64,000 nt of DNA, taken from assembly GCF_036250675.1 (NCBI RefSeq), contig NZ_CP109592.1, positions 2,914,001-2,978,000 on the forward strand, given 5' to 3'. The notes under the pieces are model-generated. The model had not been told where the DNA came from. It worked only from the letters and a program-made list of their open reading frames with translations, and made no database searches. Shown piece by piece: positions 38,401-47,224 of this stretch. Origin of the DNA: Streptomyces sp. NBC_01689. Its GTDB lineage: Bacteria > Actinomycetota > Actinomycetes > Streptomycetales > Streptomycetaceae. Position 1 is the stretch's first letter. Every line of letters starts with the position of its first letter. Both the position numbers and the translations under genes were made by a program.

Positions 38401-39756
38401 ATGACCAGCGCCACCGAACCCACCGAGCCCCTGTCGGTCGAGCAGTTGTCGGCGACCACGCTGCTGCGCTTCGCCACCGCCGGCTCCGTCGACGACGGCA
38501 AGTCCACGCTCGTGGGCCGTCTGCTGCACGACTCCAAGTCGGTCCTGACGGACCAGCTGGAGGCCGTGGAGCGGGTCTCGGCCGACCGCGGCCAGGACAC
38601 CCCCGATCTCGCGCTGCTCACCGACGGCCTGCGCGCCGAGCGGGAGCAGGGCATCACGATCGACGTGGCCTACCGGTACTTCGCCACCGCGCGCCGCCGG
38701 TTCATCCTCGCCGACACCCCGGGCCATGTGCAGTACACCCGGAACATGGTCACCGGCGCCTCGACCGCCGACCTCGCCGTCGTCCTGGTGGACGCCCGCA
38801 ACGGCGTCATCGAGCAGACCCGGCGCCACGCCGCCGTCGCCGCTCTGCTGCGCGTCCCGCACGTCGTCCTCGCCGTCAACAAGATGGACCTCGTCGGCTA
38901 CCGGGAGTCCGTCTTCGCGGTCATCGCCGAGGAGTTCACGGCGTACGCCTCCGAGCTGGGCGTTCCGGAGATCACCGCGATCCCCATCTCGGCGCTCGCC
39001 GGTGACAACGTGGTGGAACCCTCCGCGAACATGGACTGGTACGGCGGCCCGACGGTCCTGGAACACCTGGAGACCGTGCCGGTCAGCCACGACCTGGCGC
39101 ACTGCCACGCCCGGCTGCCCGTGCAGTACGTGATCCGCCCGCAGACCGCCGAACACCCCGACTACCGCGGCTACGCCGGCCAGATCGCGGCCGGTACCTT
39201 CCGCGTCGGCGAGAGCGTGACCGTCCTGCCCTCCGGACGCACCTCCCAGGTCGCCGGGATCGACCTGCTCGGCACGCCGGTCGACATCGCCTGGACCCCG
39301 CAGTCGGTGACCCTGCTGCTGACCGACGACATCGACGTCTCCCGCGGCGACCTGCTCGTACCGAGCAAGGACGCGCCGCCGACCACGCAGGACGTCGAGG
39401 CGACCGTGTGCCATGTCGCGGACCAGCCGCTCACGGTCGGCCACCGGGTCCTGCTCAAGCACGGCACCCGCACGGTCAAGGCGATCGTCAAGGACATCCC
39501 GTCCCGGCTGACGCTGGACGACCTCTCGCTGCACCCGCACCCGGGCCGGCTCGCCGCCAACGACATCGGCCGCGTCAAGATCCGTACCGCCGAGCCGCTT
39601 CCGCTCGACTCGTACGCCGACTCCCGGCGCACCGGCGCGTTCATCCTGATCGACCCCTCGGACGGCACCACCCTCACCGCCGGCATGGTCGGCGAGTCCT
39701 TCGCCGCACCGCAGCCGGTCAAGGACGAGGGCGACGAGGACGGGTGGGACTTCTGA
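38401..39756 (+). CDS. cysN: Sulfate adenylyltransferase subunit 1 (GTPase)
   Basis: The protein has 451 residues and is the EF-Tu-like GTPase that drives CysD. G1 GSVDDGKST (28-36), REQGITIDVAYRYF, G3 DTPGH and G4 NKMD are all present. It lacks a fused CysC domain, in line with the separate cysC gene. Start ATG at 38401, just after the cysD stop. A longer upstream in-frame reading overlaps cysD and is rejected. Confidence 0.96.
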   Translation: MTSATEPTEPLSVEQLSATTLLRFATAGSVDDGKSTLVGRLLHDSKSVLTDQLEAVERVSADRGQDTPDLALLTDGLRAEREQGITIDVAYRYFATARRRFILADTPGHVQYTRNMVTGASTADLAVVLVDARNGVIEQTRRHAAVAALLRVPHVVLAVNKMDLVGYRESVFAVIAEEFTAYASELGVPEITAIPISALAGDNVVEPSANMDWYGGPTVLEHLETVPVSHDLAHCHARLPVQYVIRPQTAEHPDYRGYAGQIAAGTFRVGESVTVLPSGRTSQVAGIDLLGTPVDIAWTPQSVTLLLTDDIDVSRGDLLVPSKDAPPTTQDVEATVCHVADQPLTVGHRVLLKHGTRTVKAIVKDIPSRLTLDDLSLHPHPGRLAANDIGRVKIRTAEPLPLDSYADSRRTGAFILIDPSDGTTLTAGMVGESFAAPQPVKDEGDEDGWDF

Positions 39757-39757
39757 C

Positions 39758-39862
39758 ATGACCCCCACCGACTTCTACTCCACGTTCGCCAAGGAGGGCG
39801 GCCGCGTCGGCAGCGGCGCCCTCGGCAGCGGGCAGGGCGGAGTGGCGCGATGTGCGGCGTGA
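39758..39862 (+). CDS. Possible 34-aa ORF after cysN
   Basis: An ATG lies one base after the cysN stop, with GAGGACGGG upstream. The peptide begins MTPTDFYSTFAKEGGRVG and nearly all codons end in G or C. It has no recognised family. It may be a genuine small operon member or the remnant of a longer gene. The rest of the gap to 40024 has a second short ORF (39850-39987, starting MCGVTYAHCLRAP) that I do not count. Confidence 0.4.
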   Translation: MTPTDFYSTFAKEGGRVGSGALGSGQGGVARCAA

Positions 39863-40024
39863 CGTACGCGCACTGCCTGCGCGCCCCGTCCCCCCACGCT
39901 CCCCCACGTCCCCGGCTTCGCTCCGGCCGTGCGGTGCCCCCGCTGCGGACCCGACGAAGACCCGCCGACCCCCCGGCCACGTACTGAAACCGTGACCGCC
40001 GGGCCAACGAGAGGAAAGCCTCCC

Positions 40025-41137
40025 GTGCCTGCCATCCGCTCCGCCCTCGTACGCCGTGGCACCGCCGCCGCCGTCGCACTCCCGCTGCTCGCCCTCGCCG
40101 CGTGCAGTTACGGCTCCGAGTCGAAGGACGACAGTTCGAAGGCGAAGGTCGCCGCCGGGTCCAAGAAGACAGACGGCCTGGACTCCGTGAAGATCGGCTA
40201 CTTCGGCAACCTCACGCACGCGACCGCGCTCGTGGCCAACCAGAAGGGCTACTTCCAGAAGGAGCTCGGCGCCACCCGGGCCAAGTACCAGATCTTCAAC
40301 GCCGGTCCCTCCGAGATCGAGGCCCTGAACTCGGGCTCGATCGACATCGGCTGGATCGGCCCCTCGCCCGCCATCAACGGCTACACCAAGTCGGCGGGGA
40401 AGAACCTCCGCATCATCGGCGGTTCGGCGTCCGGCGGCGTGAAGCTGGTGGTGAACCCCAAGAAGATCAAGTCCCTGAAGGACGTCAAGGGCAAGAAGAT
40501 CGCGACCCCGCAGCTCGGCAACACCCAGGACGTCGCGTTCCTCAACTGGGCCGCGGAGCAGGGCTGGAAGGTCGACCCGCAGAGCGGCAAGGGCGCCGTC
40601 TCGGTCGTCCGCACCGACAACAAGATCACTCCGGACGCCTACAAGTCCGGCTCGATCGACGGCGCTTGGGTGCCGGAGCCGACCGCGTCCAAGCTGGTCG
40701 CCGAGGGCGGCAAGGTGCTGCTCGACGAGCGGGACCTGTGGCCCGACAAGAAGTTCGTGATCACGAACATCATCGTGTCGCAGAAGTTCCTCAAGGAGCA
40801 CCCGAAGGCCGTCGAGGCCGTGCTGAAGGCCTCGGTCGAGACCAACAAGTGGATCAACGCCAACCCGGACGAGGCGAAGGCCGCGGCGAACAAGCAGCTG
40901 GAGGCCGATTCCGGCAAGGCCCTGCCGGCCGATGTCCTCGACCCGGCCTGGAAGTCCATCCAGGTCACCGACGACCCGTTGGCGTCCACCCTCAACACCG
41001 AGGCGGAGCACGCGGTGAAGGCCGGTCTGCTGGAGAAGCCCACCCTGACGGGCATCTACGACCTCACCCTGCTGAACAAGGTCCTCGCGGCCGAGGGTGG
41101 GACCCCCGTCGATGACGCCGGTCTCGGCGCCAAGTAG
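40025..41137 (+). CDS. ssuA: Sulfonate/organosulfur ABC transporter substrate-binding lipoprotein
   Basis: The protein has 370 residues. Lipobox LALAAC with the lipidated C27. The mature part follows the SsuA/TauA type: KIGYFGNLTHATALVANQKGYFQKELG, IGWIGPSPAINGY, KGKKIATPQLGNTQDVAFLNW and AFVTNIIV-like KKFVITNIIVSQKFL. GTG start at 40025 after GAGAGGAAAG. The sulfur-operon context supports sulfonate or sulfate-ester uptake, but the exact ligand is unknown. Confidence 0.87.
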   Translation: MPAIRSALVRRGTAAAVALPLLALAACSYGSESKDDSSKAKVAAGSKKTDGLDSVKIGYFGNLTHATALVANQKGYFQKELGATRAKYQIFNAGPSEIEALNSGSIDIGWIGPSPAINGYTKSAGKNLRIIGGSASGGVKLVVNPKKIKSLKDVKGKKIATPQLGNTQDVAFLNWAAEQGWKVDPQSGKGAVSVVRTDNKITPDAYKSGSIDGAWVPEPTASKLVAEGGKVLLDERDLWPDKKFVITNIIVSQKFLKEHPKAVEAVLKASVETNKWINANPDEAKAAANKQLEADSGKALPADVLDPAWKSIQVTDDPLASTLNTEAEHAVKAGLLEKPTLTGIYDLTLLNKVLAAEGGTPVDDAGLGAK

Positions 41138-41173
41138 TCCCGGACCCCGATGAGTTCCCAGGAGGTGACGACC

Positions 41174-41962
41174 ATGGCCACGACCTTCGCGAAGACCGCC
41201 GACAGCGCCGCAGCAGTCGAGCACGCCGCCAGGATCGAGCACGTCTCGAAGTCCTTCGCCGGACCCGCGGGACCGCAGCTCGTCCTCGACGACATCACCC
41301 TCGATGTCGCACCGGGCGAGTTCGTCACCCTCCTGGGGGCCTCGGGCTGCGGGAAGTCGACGCTGCTCAATCTGGTGGCGGGGCTCGACGCCCCGTCCGG
41401 GGGCAGCATCACGACCGACGGGCGCCCGGCCCTGATGTTCCAGGAGCACGCCCTCTTCCCGTGGCTGACCGCCGGTAAGAACATCGAACTCGCCCTGCGG
41501 CTGCGGGGCGTCGCGAAGTCCGACCGCCGCGACCGGGCGGAGGAACTGCTCGAACTCGTGCGGCTGAAGGGCGCGTACGGCAAGCGGGTGCACGAACTCT
41601 CCGGCGGGATGCGCCAGCGCGTCGCGATGGCCCGCGCGCTCGCCCAGGACAGTCAACTGCTGCTGATGGACGAGCCGTTCGCGGCGCTCGACGCCATCAC
41701 GCGGGACGTCCTGCACGACGAACTGACCCGCATCTGGCGGGAGACGCGGGTGTCGGTCCTCTTCGTCACGCACAACGTGCGCGAGGCGGTACGGCTGGCG
41801 CAGCGCGTGGTCCTCCTCTCCTCGCGCCCCGGACGGGTCGCGCACGAGTGGACCGTGGACATCCCGCAGCCGCGGCGCATCGAGGACGCCGACGTGGCGG
41901 AACTGTCCGTCGAGATCACCGAACAACTGCGTGGGGAGATCCGCCGCCATGGCCAGCACTGA
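41174..41962 (+). CDS. ssuB: ABC transporter ATP-binding protein
   Basis: The protein has 262 residues. Walker A GASGCGKST, Q-loop in ALMFQEHALFPW, signature LSGGMRQRVAMARAL, Walker B LLLMDEPFAALD and H-loop VLFVTHNVREA. An AGGAGGTGA site directly precedes the ATG at 41174. The gene overlaps ssuC by 14 bases. Confidence 0.93.
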   Translation: MATTFAKTADSAAAVEHAARIEHVSKSFAGPAGPQLVLDDITLDVAPGEFVTLLGASGCGKSTLLNLVAGLDAPSGGSITTDGRPALMFQEHALFPWLTAGKNIELALRLRGVAKSDRRDRAEELLELVRLKGAYGKRVHELSGGMRQRVAMARALAQDSQLLLMDEPFAALDAITRDVLHDELTRIWRETRVSVLFVTHNVREAVRLAQRVVLLSSRPGRVAHEWTVDIPQPRRIEDADVAELSVEITEQLRGEIRRHGQH

Positions 41963-42842
41963 GACCAAGGACGAAGCGGCCGTCCGGGAGGACAACGACC
42001 TGGCGGGCCTGGACGCCCTGGAGACCGCGGTCCACACCGGCCGGCCCTCCCTTGGGCAGGTCTTCGTCGCGAAGGTCCTGCCGCCCCTCGTGGCCGTCGC
42101 GCTGGTGCTGGTGGTCTGGCAGTCGCTGATCTCCTTCGACGTCGTCACCGACCCCAGCAAGCTGCCCTCGCCCTCGGCCGTCTGGGACGAGGCGAAGAAC
42201 GCGTGGCTGCAGGGAACCCTGCTCGGCTACGTCTGGACCAGTGTCTCCCGGGGACTGCTCGGCTTCCTGCTGGCCCTGGTGATCGGCACACCGCTGGGTC
42301 TGCTGGTGGCACGGGTGAGGTTCGTCCGCGCCGCGATCGGCCCGGTCCTGTCCGGTCTGCAGTCCCTGCCCTCGGTGGCGTGGGTGCCGCCGGCCGTGAT
42401 CTGGCTCGGCCTGGACAACTCGATGATGTACGCCGTGATCCTGCTCGGCGCCGTCCCCTCGATCGCCAACGGGCTGGTCTCGGGCGTCGACCAGGTCTCC
42501 CCGCTCTTCCTGCGGGCGGGGCGGACCCTGGGAGCCACCGGGCTGCGCGGCACCTGGCACATCGTCATGCCCGCGGCGCTGCCGGGCTATCTGGCGGGTC
42601 TGAAGCAGGGCTGGGCGTTCTCCTGGCGTTCGCTGATGGCCGCCGAGATCATCGCCTCCTCGCCCGATCTGGGCGTCGGACTCGGCCAGTTGCTGGAGAA
42701 CGGCCGCAACGCCAGCTCCATGTCGATGGTGTTCCTCGCCATCTTCCTCATCCTGTTCGTCGGTATCGCGATCGACCTGCTCCTCTTCAGCCCCCTGGAA
42801 CGGCGGGTGCTGCGCGGTCGCGGACTCCTCGTGAAGAGCTGA
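41949..42842 (+). CDS. ssuC: ABC transporter permease
   Basis: The protein has 297 residues. About six membrane helices, beginning with LPPLVAVALVLVVWQSLI, and the permease EAA-like loop in GATGLRGTWHIVMPAALPGYLAGLKQGWAFSWRSLMAAE. The ATG at 41949 has GGGGAG 8 bases upstream. The N-terminal 45 residues are charged and cytoplasmic. Confidence 0.92.
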   Translation: MASTETKDEAAVREDNDLAGLDALETAVHTGRPSLGQVFVAKVLPPLVAVALVLVVWQSLISFDVVTDPSKLPSPSAVWDEAKNAWLQGTLLGYVWTSVSRGLLGFLLALVIGTPLGLLVARVRFVRAAIGPVLSGLQSLPSVAWVPPAVIWLGLDNSMMYAVILLGAVPSIANGLVSGVDQVSPLFLRAGRTLGATGLRGTWHIVMPAALPGYLAGLKQGWAFSWRSLMAAEIIASSPDLGVGLGQLLENGRNASSMSMVFLAIFLILFVGIAIDLLLFSPLERRVLRGRGLLVKS

Positions 42843-42848
42843 GGCCTC

Positions 42849-43586
42849 ATGCACCGCCCGGTCCTCCTCGTCATCGCCCACGGCAGCCGCGACCCGCGCC
42901 ATGCCGCGACGGTCCACGCCCTCGTCCGGCGGGTCCGGGCGCGGCGCCCCGGCCTGCGCGTGGAGACCGGCTTCCTGGACTTCAACGTGCCGTCGGTGAA
43001 CGGGGTGCTGGAGTCCCTGGACGCGGAGGGTGTACGGGACGTGGTGGCCCTGCCGTTGCTGCTCACCCGCGCCTTCCACGCGAAGGCGGACATCCCGGCG
43101 GTGCTGCGGCAGGCCCCGCCCCGGCTGCGTGTCCGGCAGGCGGCGGTGCTCGGCCCGTCACCGCTGCTGACGGACGCCCTCGAACGGCGTCTGTACGAGG
43201 CGGGGCTGACCCCCGCGGACAAGGCCTCGACCGGCGTCGTGCTGGCCTCCGCGGGGTCCAGCGACCCGGAGGCGATCGCGGTGATCGCGGACATCGCGCG
43301 GGAGTGGCGGCGCACCGGCTGGCGCGCCGTGCGGCCCGCGTTCGCCTCCGCCGCCCTCCCCCGCACGCAGGACGCGGTGCGTGAACTGCGGGCGCTCGGC
43401 TGCGCACGGGTGGCCGTCGCGCCCTATGTCCTGGCCCCCGGGTTCCTGCCGGACCGGATCGCCCGGGGCGCGGCCGAGGCGGACGTACTCGCGGACGTGC
43501 TGGGCCCGGCGCCGGAGGTGGCGCGGGTGCTGCTGGAGCGCTACGACCAGGCCCGGTCGCCGGCCCTGGCGGCGATCGGCGCCTAG
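42849..43586 (+). CDS. Sirohydrochlorin chelatase (CbiX/SirB-like)
   Basis: The protein has 245 residues in two homologous halves. The metal-handling His residues are H11 (IAHGSRDPRH) and the later RAFHAKADIP. Such chelatases insert iron or cobalt into sirohydrochlorin. Placed 6 bases after ssuC and in one run with sirA, it most likely supplies siroheme for the sulfite reductase. The ATG at 42849 is the only sensible start. Confidence 0.88.
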   Translation: MHRPVLLVIAHGSRDPRHAATVHALVRRVRARRPGLRVETGFLDFNVPSVNGVLESLDAEGVRDVVALPLLLTRAFHAKADIPAVLRQAPPRLRVRQAAVLGPSPLLTDALERRLYEAGLTPADKASTGVVLASAGSSDPEAIAVIADIAREWRRTGWRAVRPAFASAALPRTQDAVRELRALGCARVAVAPYVLAPGFLPDRIARGAAEADVLADVLGPAPEVARVLLERYDQARSPALAAIGA

Positions 43587-44023
43587 GCGCTGTCCGTGAT
43601 CTCCGGCAGGCGCACGACGACGGCTACGGCACCTCGCCGCGTTGTCGGACCGCCCGATTACGCCCGGCACGAGGACGGCCCTCCGCCGTGCGACGCACCG
43701 CATCCGACGCCGCGCGCCGATCCACCGTGGATCGCGGGACATCCCTTGGCGGCCGCCGTCCGGGCCGGACGACACCGGCGCGGACCACCTGCCGTCACCC
43801 CGGCAGGTGGTCCGGACGAACGGCCCCGCTCCGCGGCCGCCGCGTCGCCCGGCTCTCCGCGCGACGGAAGGCCCACGGGGCCGCGCCCGTCGTCCACGAC
43901 GCCGGCGCCCGCCATCGGTGCGACGGCCCGACTCCCGACTCCCGTATGAGCCTGGCGAGTTCGCGCACGCCGCGCCGTGGATCCGGGTGCCGCGGCCCGT
44001 GCGCGTGATCCGTACCGGTCGCG
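43587..44023. other. Gap after the sulfur operon
   Basis: No gene, perfect hairpin or repeat that I can support. The flanking genes converge here, so it should hold terminators for both. Codon patterns are inconsistent in every frame. Confidence 0.4.
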
Positions 44024-45061
44024 TCAGGGACGCGGTGGCCTCGCCTCGTCCGGCGCCGCGACCGCCTCCCCCGCCAGCCGCACCAGCTCGGCGACCGGCA
44101 TCGAACCCGGCGCCCTGCGTTCGCGCGCGAAGGTGTTCGCGAGCCGCTGGAGCAGGTCGTTGAGCGGGGTGGGTACGCCGTGCAGCCGGCCCAGGAGGGC
44201 GATCTCGCCGTTGAGCTGGTCGGCCTCGATGGTGCCGGTGGCGCGGTCGAGGGACTGCCAGGAGGAGCCGCCGCGCCGCGGGGAGCCGTCGAGGGGCTGG
44301 AGGCGGATCCGGTCGCCGCGGGCCCGCCGCTGCTCCTCCTCGCCCGCGTACGCGATCCCGGCGGCGGCGAGCACCGCCTCGCCCTCCGCGCGCACCCGTC
44401 CGACGAGCTCCAGGCTCTCCTGGCCGCCGACCGGGCCGCTGACCGCCTCGACCGCGTTGGCGAGGTTGCCGAGCAGTTTGGCGTACTGCCAGCGCGTCAC
44501 GTCCGGCACGACCGGTGCCCCGAAACGGGACTCCTCCAGGTCGGCGGCGATCCGGCGGACCGTCTCGTCCGTGCCGTGCGGATACCGGCCGAGGTGGAGG
44601 ATACCGGTGAGGGGCGCGCCGGCAGCCGAGACGGCGCCGGGCTCGACGAAGGTGGCGGGCAGCCAGACGCAGACCCCGTACACCCGCCGGAACCGGCGCA
44701 GCGCCAGGCGCTGGCCCTCCACGCCGTTCTGCGCGCAGACCAGCGGCAGTCGCTCGGCGGCCGTTCCGCCGCCCGCCACGGGGGCCGGGCCCCAGGCGGC
44801 CAGGGCCGCCTCGCTGTCCTGCGTCTTGACGGCGACGATCAGGACGTCGTCGGCCCGCAGCGCGCCGAGTGCCGCGGGACCGTCGACCACGGGCAGCCGG
44901 TGCGTCCGGACGCCCTCCGGGGTCGTGAGGCGCAGTCCGCCGGTGCGCAGCGCCTCGTGGTGCGCGCCCCGGGCGACCAGGACGACGTCGTGCCCCGCTT
45001 CGGCGAGCCGGCCGCCGACGGCTCCGCCCACGGCTCCGGCCCCGATGATGACGTATCGCAT
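44024..45061 (-). CDS. 2-dehydropantoate 2-reductase (ketopantoate reductase) family protein
   Basis: The protein has 345 residues. NADP-binding GAGAVGGAVGG at the N-terminus, VAVKTQDSEAAL, LVCAQNGVEGQ and the conserved Lys region RWQYAKLLGNLANAVEA. The C-terminal helical domain (LNGEIALLGRLHGVPTPLNDLLQRLAN) holds the Asn/Glu typical of the family. PanE in pantothenate synthesis is one option, but many paralogues exist. The start at 45061 (MRYVII) begins right at the Rossmann strand; no leaderless box precedes it, and GAGG lies 9 bases upstream. Confidence 0.87.
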   Translation of the reverse strand: MRYVIIGAGAVGGAVGGRLAEAGHDVVLVARGAHHEALRTGGLRLTTPEGVRTHRLPVVDGPAALGALRADDVLIVAVKTQDSEAALAAWGPAPVAGGGTAAERLPLVCAQNGVEGQRLALRRFRRVYGVCVWLPATFVEPGAVSAAGAPLTGILHLGRYPHGTDETVRRIAADLEESRFGAPVVPDVTRWQYAKLLGNLANAVEAVSGPVGGQESLELVGRVRAEGEAVLAAAGIAYAGEEEQRRARGDRIRLQPLDGSPRRGGSSWQSLDRATGTIEADQLNGEIALLGRLHGVPTPLNDLLQRLANTFARERRAPGSMPVAELVRLAGEAVAAPDEARPPRP

Positions 45062-45113
45062 GGGGAGGAGCCTCGCACAGTCCTCGCGCACCGGTGCGGG
45101 TAGTCTCGGCCGG

Positions 45114-45944
45114 ATGGTTTCGCGACGATTCATGCTCGGCGGGGAGCTGCCGGTCCGCAGGCTGGGTTACGGCACCGCCCAGTTGACGGGTCCTGGCTAC
45201 TGGGGCCCGCGCGGCGACGCCCGGGACGCGGTGGCCGTCCTGCGGCGGGCGGTGGAGCGCGGGGTCACGCTGGTCGACACCGCCGACAACTACGGTCCGT
45301 CGGTGGCGGAGGAGCTGGTCGCCGAGGCTCTCCGTCCCTACCCGGAGGATCTGCTGATCGCCACCAAGGGCGGAGTCGTCCGTACCGGCCCCGGCGCGTG
45401 GCACGTGTCCGGGCGGCCGGAGACGCTGCGGGCGATGTGCGAGGCCAGTCTGCGACGGCTGCGGCTCGACACGATCGGCCTGTACCAGTTGCACCGGCTG
45501 GACCCGCGGGTGCCGATGGCCGAACAGCTCGGCGCACTGGACGAGTTGCGGGCCGAGGGGAAGATCCGGCATCTCGGCCTCGACACCGTGACGCCCGAAC
45601 AGCTGTGGACCGCTCTGGAGTCGACCGACATCGCGGCGGTCCAGAACCGCTACAACCTGCTCGACCGTGCCTCGGACCCGCTGCTGGAGCTGTGCGAGGC
45701 GCGCGGGATCGCGTTCCTGCCGTGGTTCCCCCTCGGCAACGGCTCCCTCACCACCGGACGGGTCCACGCGGAGATCGCCGCCGGCCACGGGGCGACGCCG
45801 GGCCAGATCGCGCTCGCCTGGCTGCTGCACCGTTCCCCGGTGCTCTGTCCGACACCGGGCACGGGGTCGCTCGCCCACCTGGAGGAGAACCTGGACGCGG
45901 CCGCGGTACGGCTGACCGACGAGGACCTGCGGGCTCTGGGCTGA
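45114..45944 (+). CDS. Aldo/keto reductase
   Basis: The protein has 276 residues. Catalytic tetrad regions: Asp and Tyr in LVDTADNYGPS, Lys in IATKGGVV, His in LYQLHRLDPR. The cofactor end is TPGTGSLAHLEENLDAA. The substrate is unknown. Leaderless start: TAGTCT (45101-45106), 7 bases, ATG at 45114; a second in-frame ATG at 45132 would omit MVSRRF. Divergent from the PanE-like gene. Confidence 0.9.
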   Translation: MVSRRFMLGGELPVRRLGYGTAQLTGPGYWGPRGDARDAVAVLRRAVERGVTLVDTADNYGPSVAEELVAEALRPYPEDLLIATKGGVVRTGPGAWHVSGRPETLRAMCEASLRRLRLDTIGLYQLHRLDPRVPMAEQLGALDELRAEGKIRHLGLDTVTPEQLWTALESTDIAAVQNRYNLLDRASDPLLELCEARGIAFLPWFPLGNGSLTTGRVHAEIAAGHGATPGQIALAWLLHRSPVLCPTPGTGSLAHLEENLDAAAVRLTDEDLRALG

Positions 45945-46044
45945 CCTCGCCCGTGGGACAGGGCGAAGCCGCGGCCGTGCCGGGGCAGCGGTCCGACTCC
46001 GTTGCGGGCGGGACCCGAGCGCCTCGGCGACGCGGCGCTCACGC

Positions 46045-46431
46045 TCACTCCGCGTCCGGCGGCTCCGCGCTGAACGGTGTGCCCTGGTGGAAGTAGAGCC
46101 GCCAGCCCTCGGGCGTCCGCCACCACAGCGAACTCCGGTGCACCAGGCGCCCGTCGTCCGCCTCCGTGTCGAAGGTGATGTGGACCAGGTCCGGCGCCAG
46201 TTGGACACCCTTCATACGGGCGGCGGTGATGGGCCGTGAACCCGGAGCCGTCGTCGTGGTCAGATGCGCGAGGATCGAGGCGCGGTCCCAGACCCGGCCG
46301 GAGGAGCCGAACTCGCGAAAGCCGGGGTGCAGCAGGGCTCCGAGCAGCTCGGACGAACGGCGGACCTCGGCGTCGAGCAGACTCAGCTCGCCCTCGATGG
46401 CCGCCTCCACGGCGGGATTGTGATCAGTCAC
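46045..46431 (-). CDS. SnoaL/DUF4440-like NTF2-fold protein
   Basis: The protein has 128 residues. EGELSLLDAEVRRSSELLGALLHPGFREFGSSGRVWDRASIL and HRSSLWWRTPEGWRLYFHQGTPF follow the DUF4440 pattern of NTF2-like proteins. The function is unknown. It overlaps the upstream DUF1697 gene by 8 bases, so the two form one transcript. Confidence 0.85.
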   Translation of the reverse strand: MTDHNPAVEAAIEGELSLLDAEVRRSSELLGALLHPGFREFGSSGRVWDRASILAHLTTTTAPGSRPITAARMKGVQLAPDLVHITFDTEADDGRLVHRSSLWWRTPEGWRLYFHQGTPFSAEPPDAE

Positions 46432-46972
46432 CTGTCAGCTCCTCCAGTTTGACGACGGTGTTCCAGTTGCGGGTGGTGGCGATGACGCCCTTGAGGAGCC
46501 TGGGCCTGGCCAGTGCCTCAGCCAGCTTGGAGCGGCCCAGGCCGTCGGGTGCGAACAGGTACAGGACGCGGTCACCGAGCCGGAACTCCTCCGGCCGGAA
46601 GGCCGCCGGGTCGACCGACGCGAAACGCCCGGCGTCGACGTGCGCGGAGAAGTAGGTGACGTGCAGCTGCTTGGCCTGCAGCTCGGCGGCCGGGAACGGG
46701 CACGCCTCCCGTACGGCCCTCAGGTAGGCGTGGTCGCGGACCAGCACGTCCACGGTGAACCCGAAGTGCTTCTCGACGGCGTCGGCCAACTCGGCGGCGA
46801 GGGACTCCTCGTCACCCCGGTCGGAGGAGAAGACGGCGTTGCCGCTCTGCAGGTAGGTGCCCACACCGCCGTGGCCGAGCCGCTGCAGCAGCGTACGGAG
46901 TTCCGCCATCGGCACCTTCTTGTTGCCGCCCACGTTGATCCCGCGGAGCAGTGCCGCGTACGTCGTCGTCAT
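46424..46972 (-). CDS. DUF1697 family protein
   Basis: The protein has 182 residues. The start TYAALLRGINVGGNKKVPMAELR and THLQSGNAVF-like TYLQSGNAVFSSD are the signature of this uncharacterised family. Leaderless start: TAAGGT on the minus strand, 6 bases before the ATG at 46972. First gene of a two-gene operon. Confidence 0.9.
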   Translation of the reverse strand: MTTTYAALLRGINVGGNKKVPMAELRTLLQRLGHGGVGTYLQSGNAVFSSDRGDEESLAAELADAVEKHFGFTVDVLVRDHAYLRAVREACPFPAAELQAKQLHVTYFSAHVDAGRFASVDPAAFRPEEFRLGDRVLYLFAPDGLGRSKLAEALARPRLLKGVIATTRNWNTVVKLEELTGD

Positions 46973-47178
46973 CCGTTCACCTTAGGACGGCATCCCCGCT
47001 CATCCGCACCAACACCCGCACCCTGAGCCGGATCCCCGAGAACCCTCCCTGTATGTAAGGGCCTTCTATCCTCCTCAGTGCGGAGACGGCGAGGTCCGCG
47101 GGGAGGAGCCGGGGGCCGGACGGTTCACCGGGCAGTACGAGGAGACGGTCTTGTACGGGCCATACCTTCATAACGAAA

Positions 47179-47201
47179 GGTGACGGCAGGGGGCTGTCAC
47201 C
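47179..47201. promoter_or_regulatory. Dyad just upstream of the MMPL gene
   Basis: GGTGAC (47179-47184) and GTCACC (47196-47201), with further imperfect pairing inside, end 23 bases before the start codon. It may be a repressor site or a leader hairpin. No TetR gene is next to it. Confidence 0.4.
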
Positions 47202-47224
47202 GCGCACAAAGGGGCTGGCCCGTC

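Noticed and set aside
39850..39987. 45-codon ORF starting MCGVTYAHCLRAP upstream of ssuA
   Set aside because: Overlaps another short ORF, lacks a ribosome site and becomes Pro/Arg-rich. Kept only as a note for leader-peptide checks.
43587..44023. Possible tRNA or small RNA in the gap
   Set aside because: No cloverleaf-like arm set, T-loop GGTTCGA motif or promoter-terminator pair was found.
43158..46208. 1016-codon minus-strand ORF
   Set aside because: It crosses the CbiX, PanE-like and aldo/keto reductase genes in other frames and has the skewed composition of a GC-rich shadow ORF.
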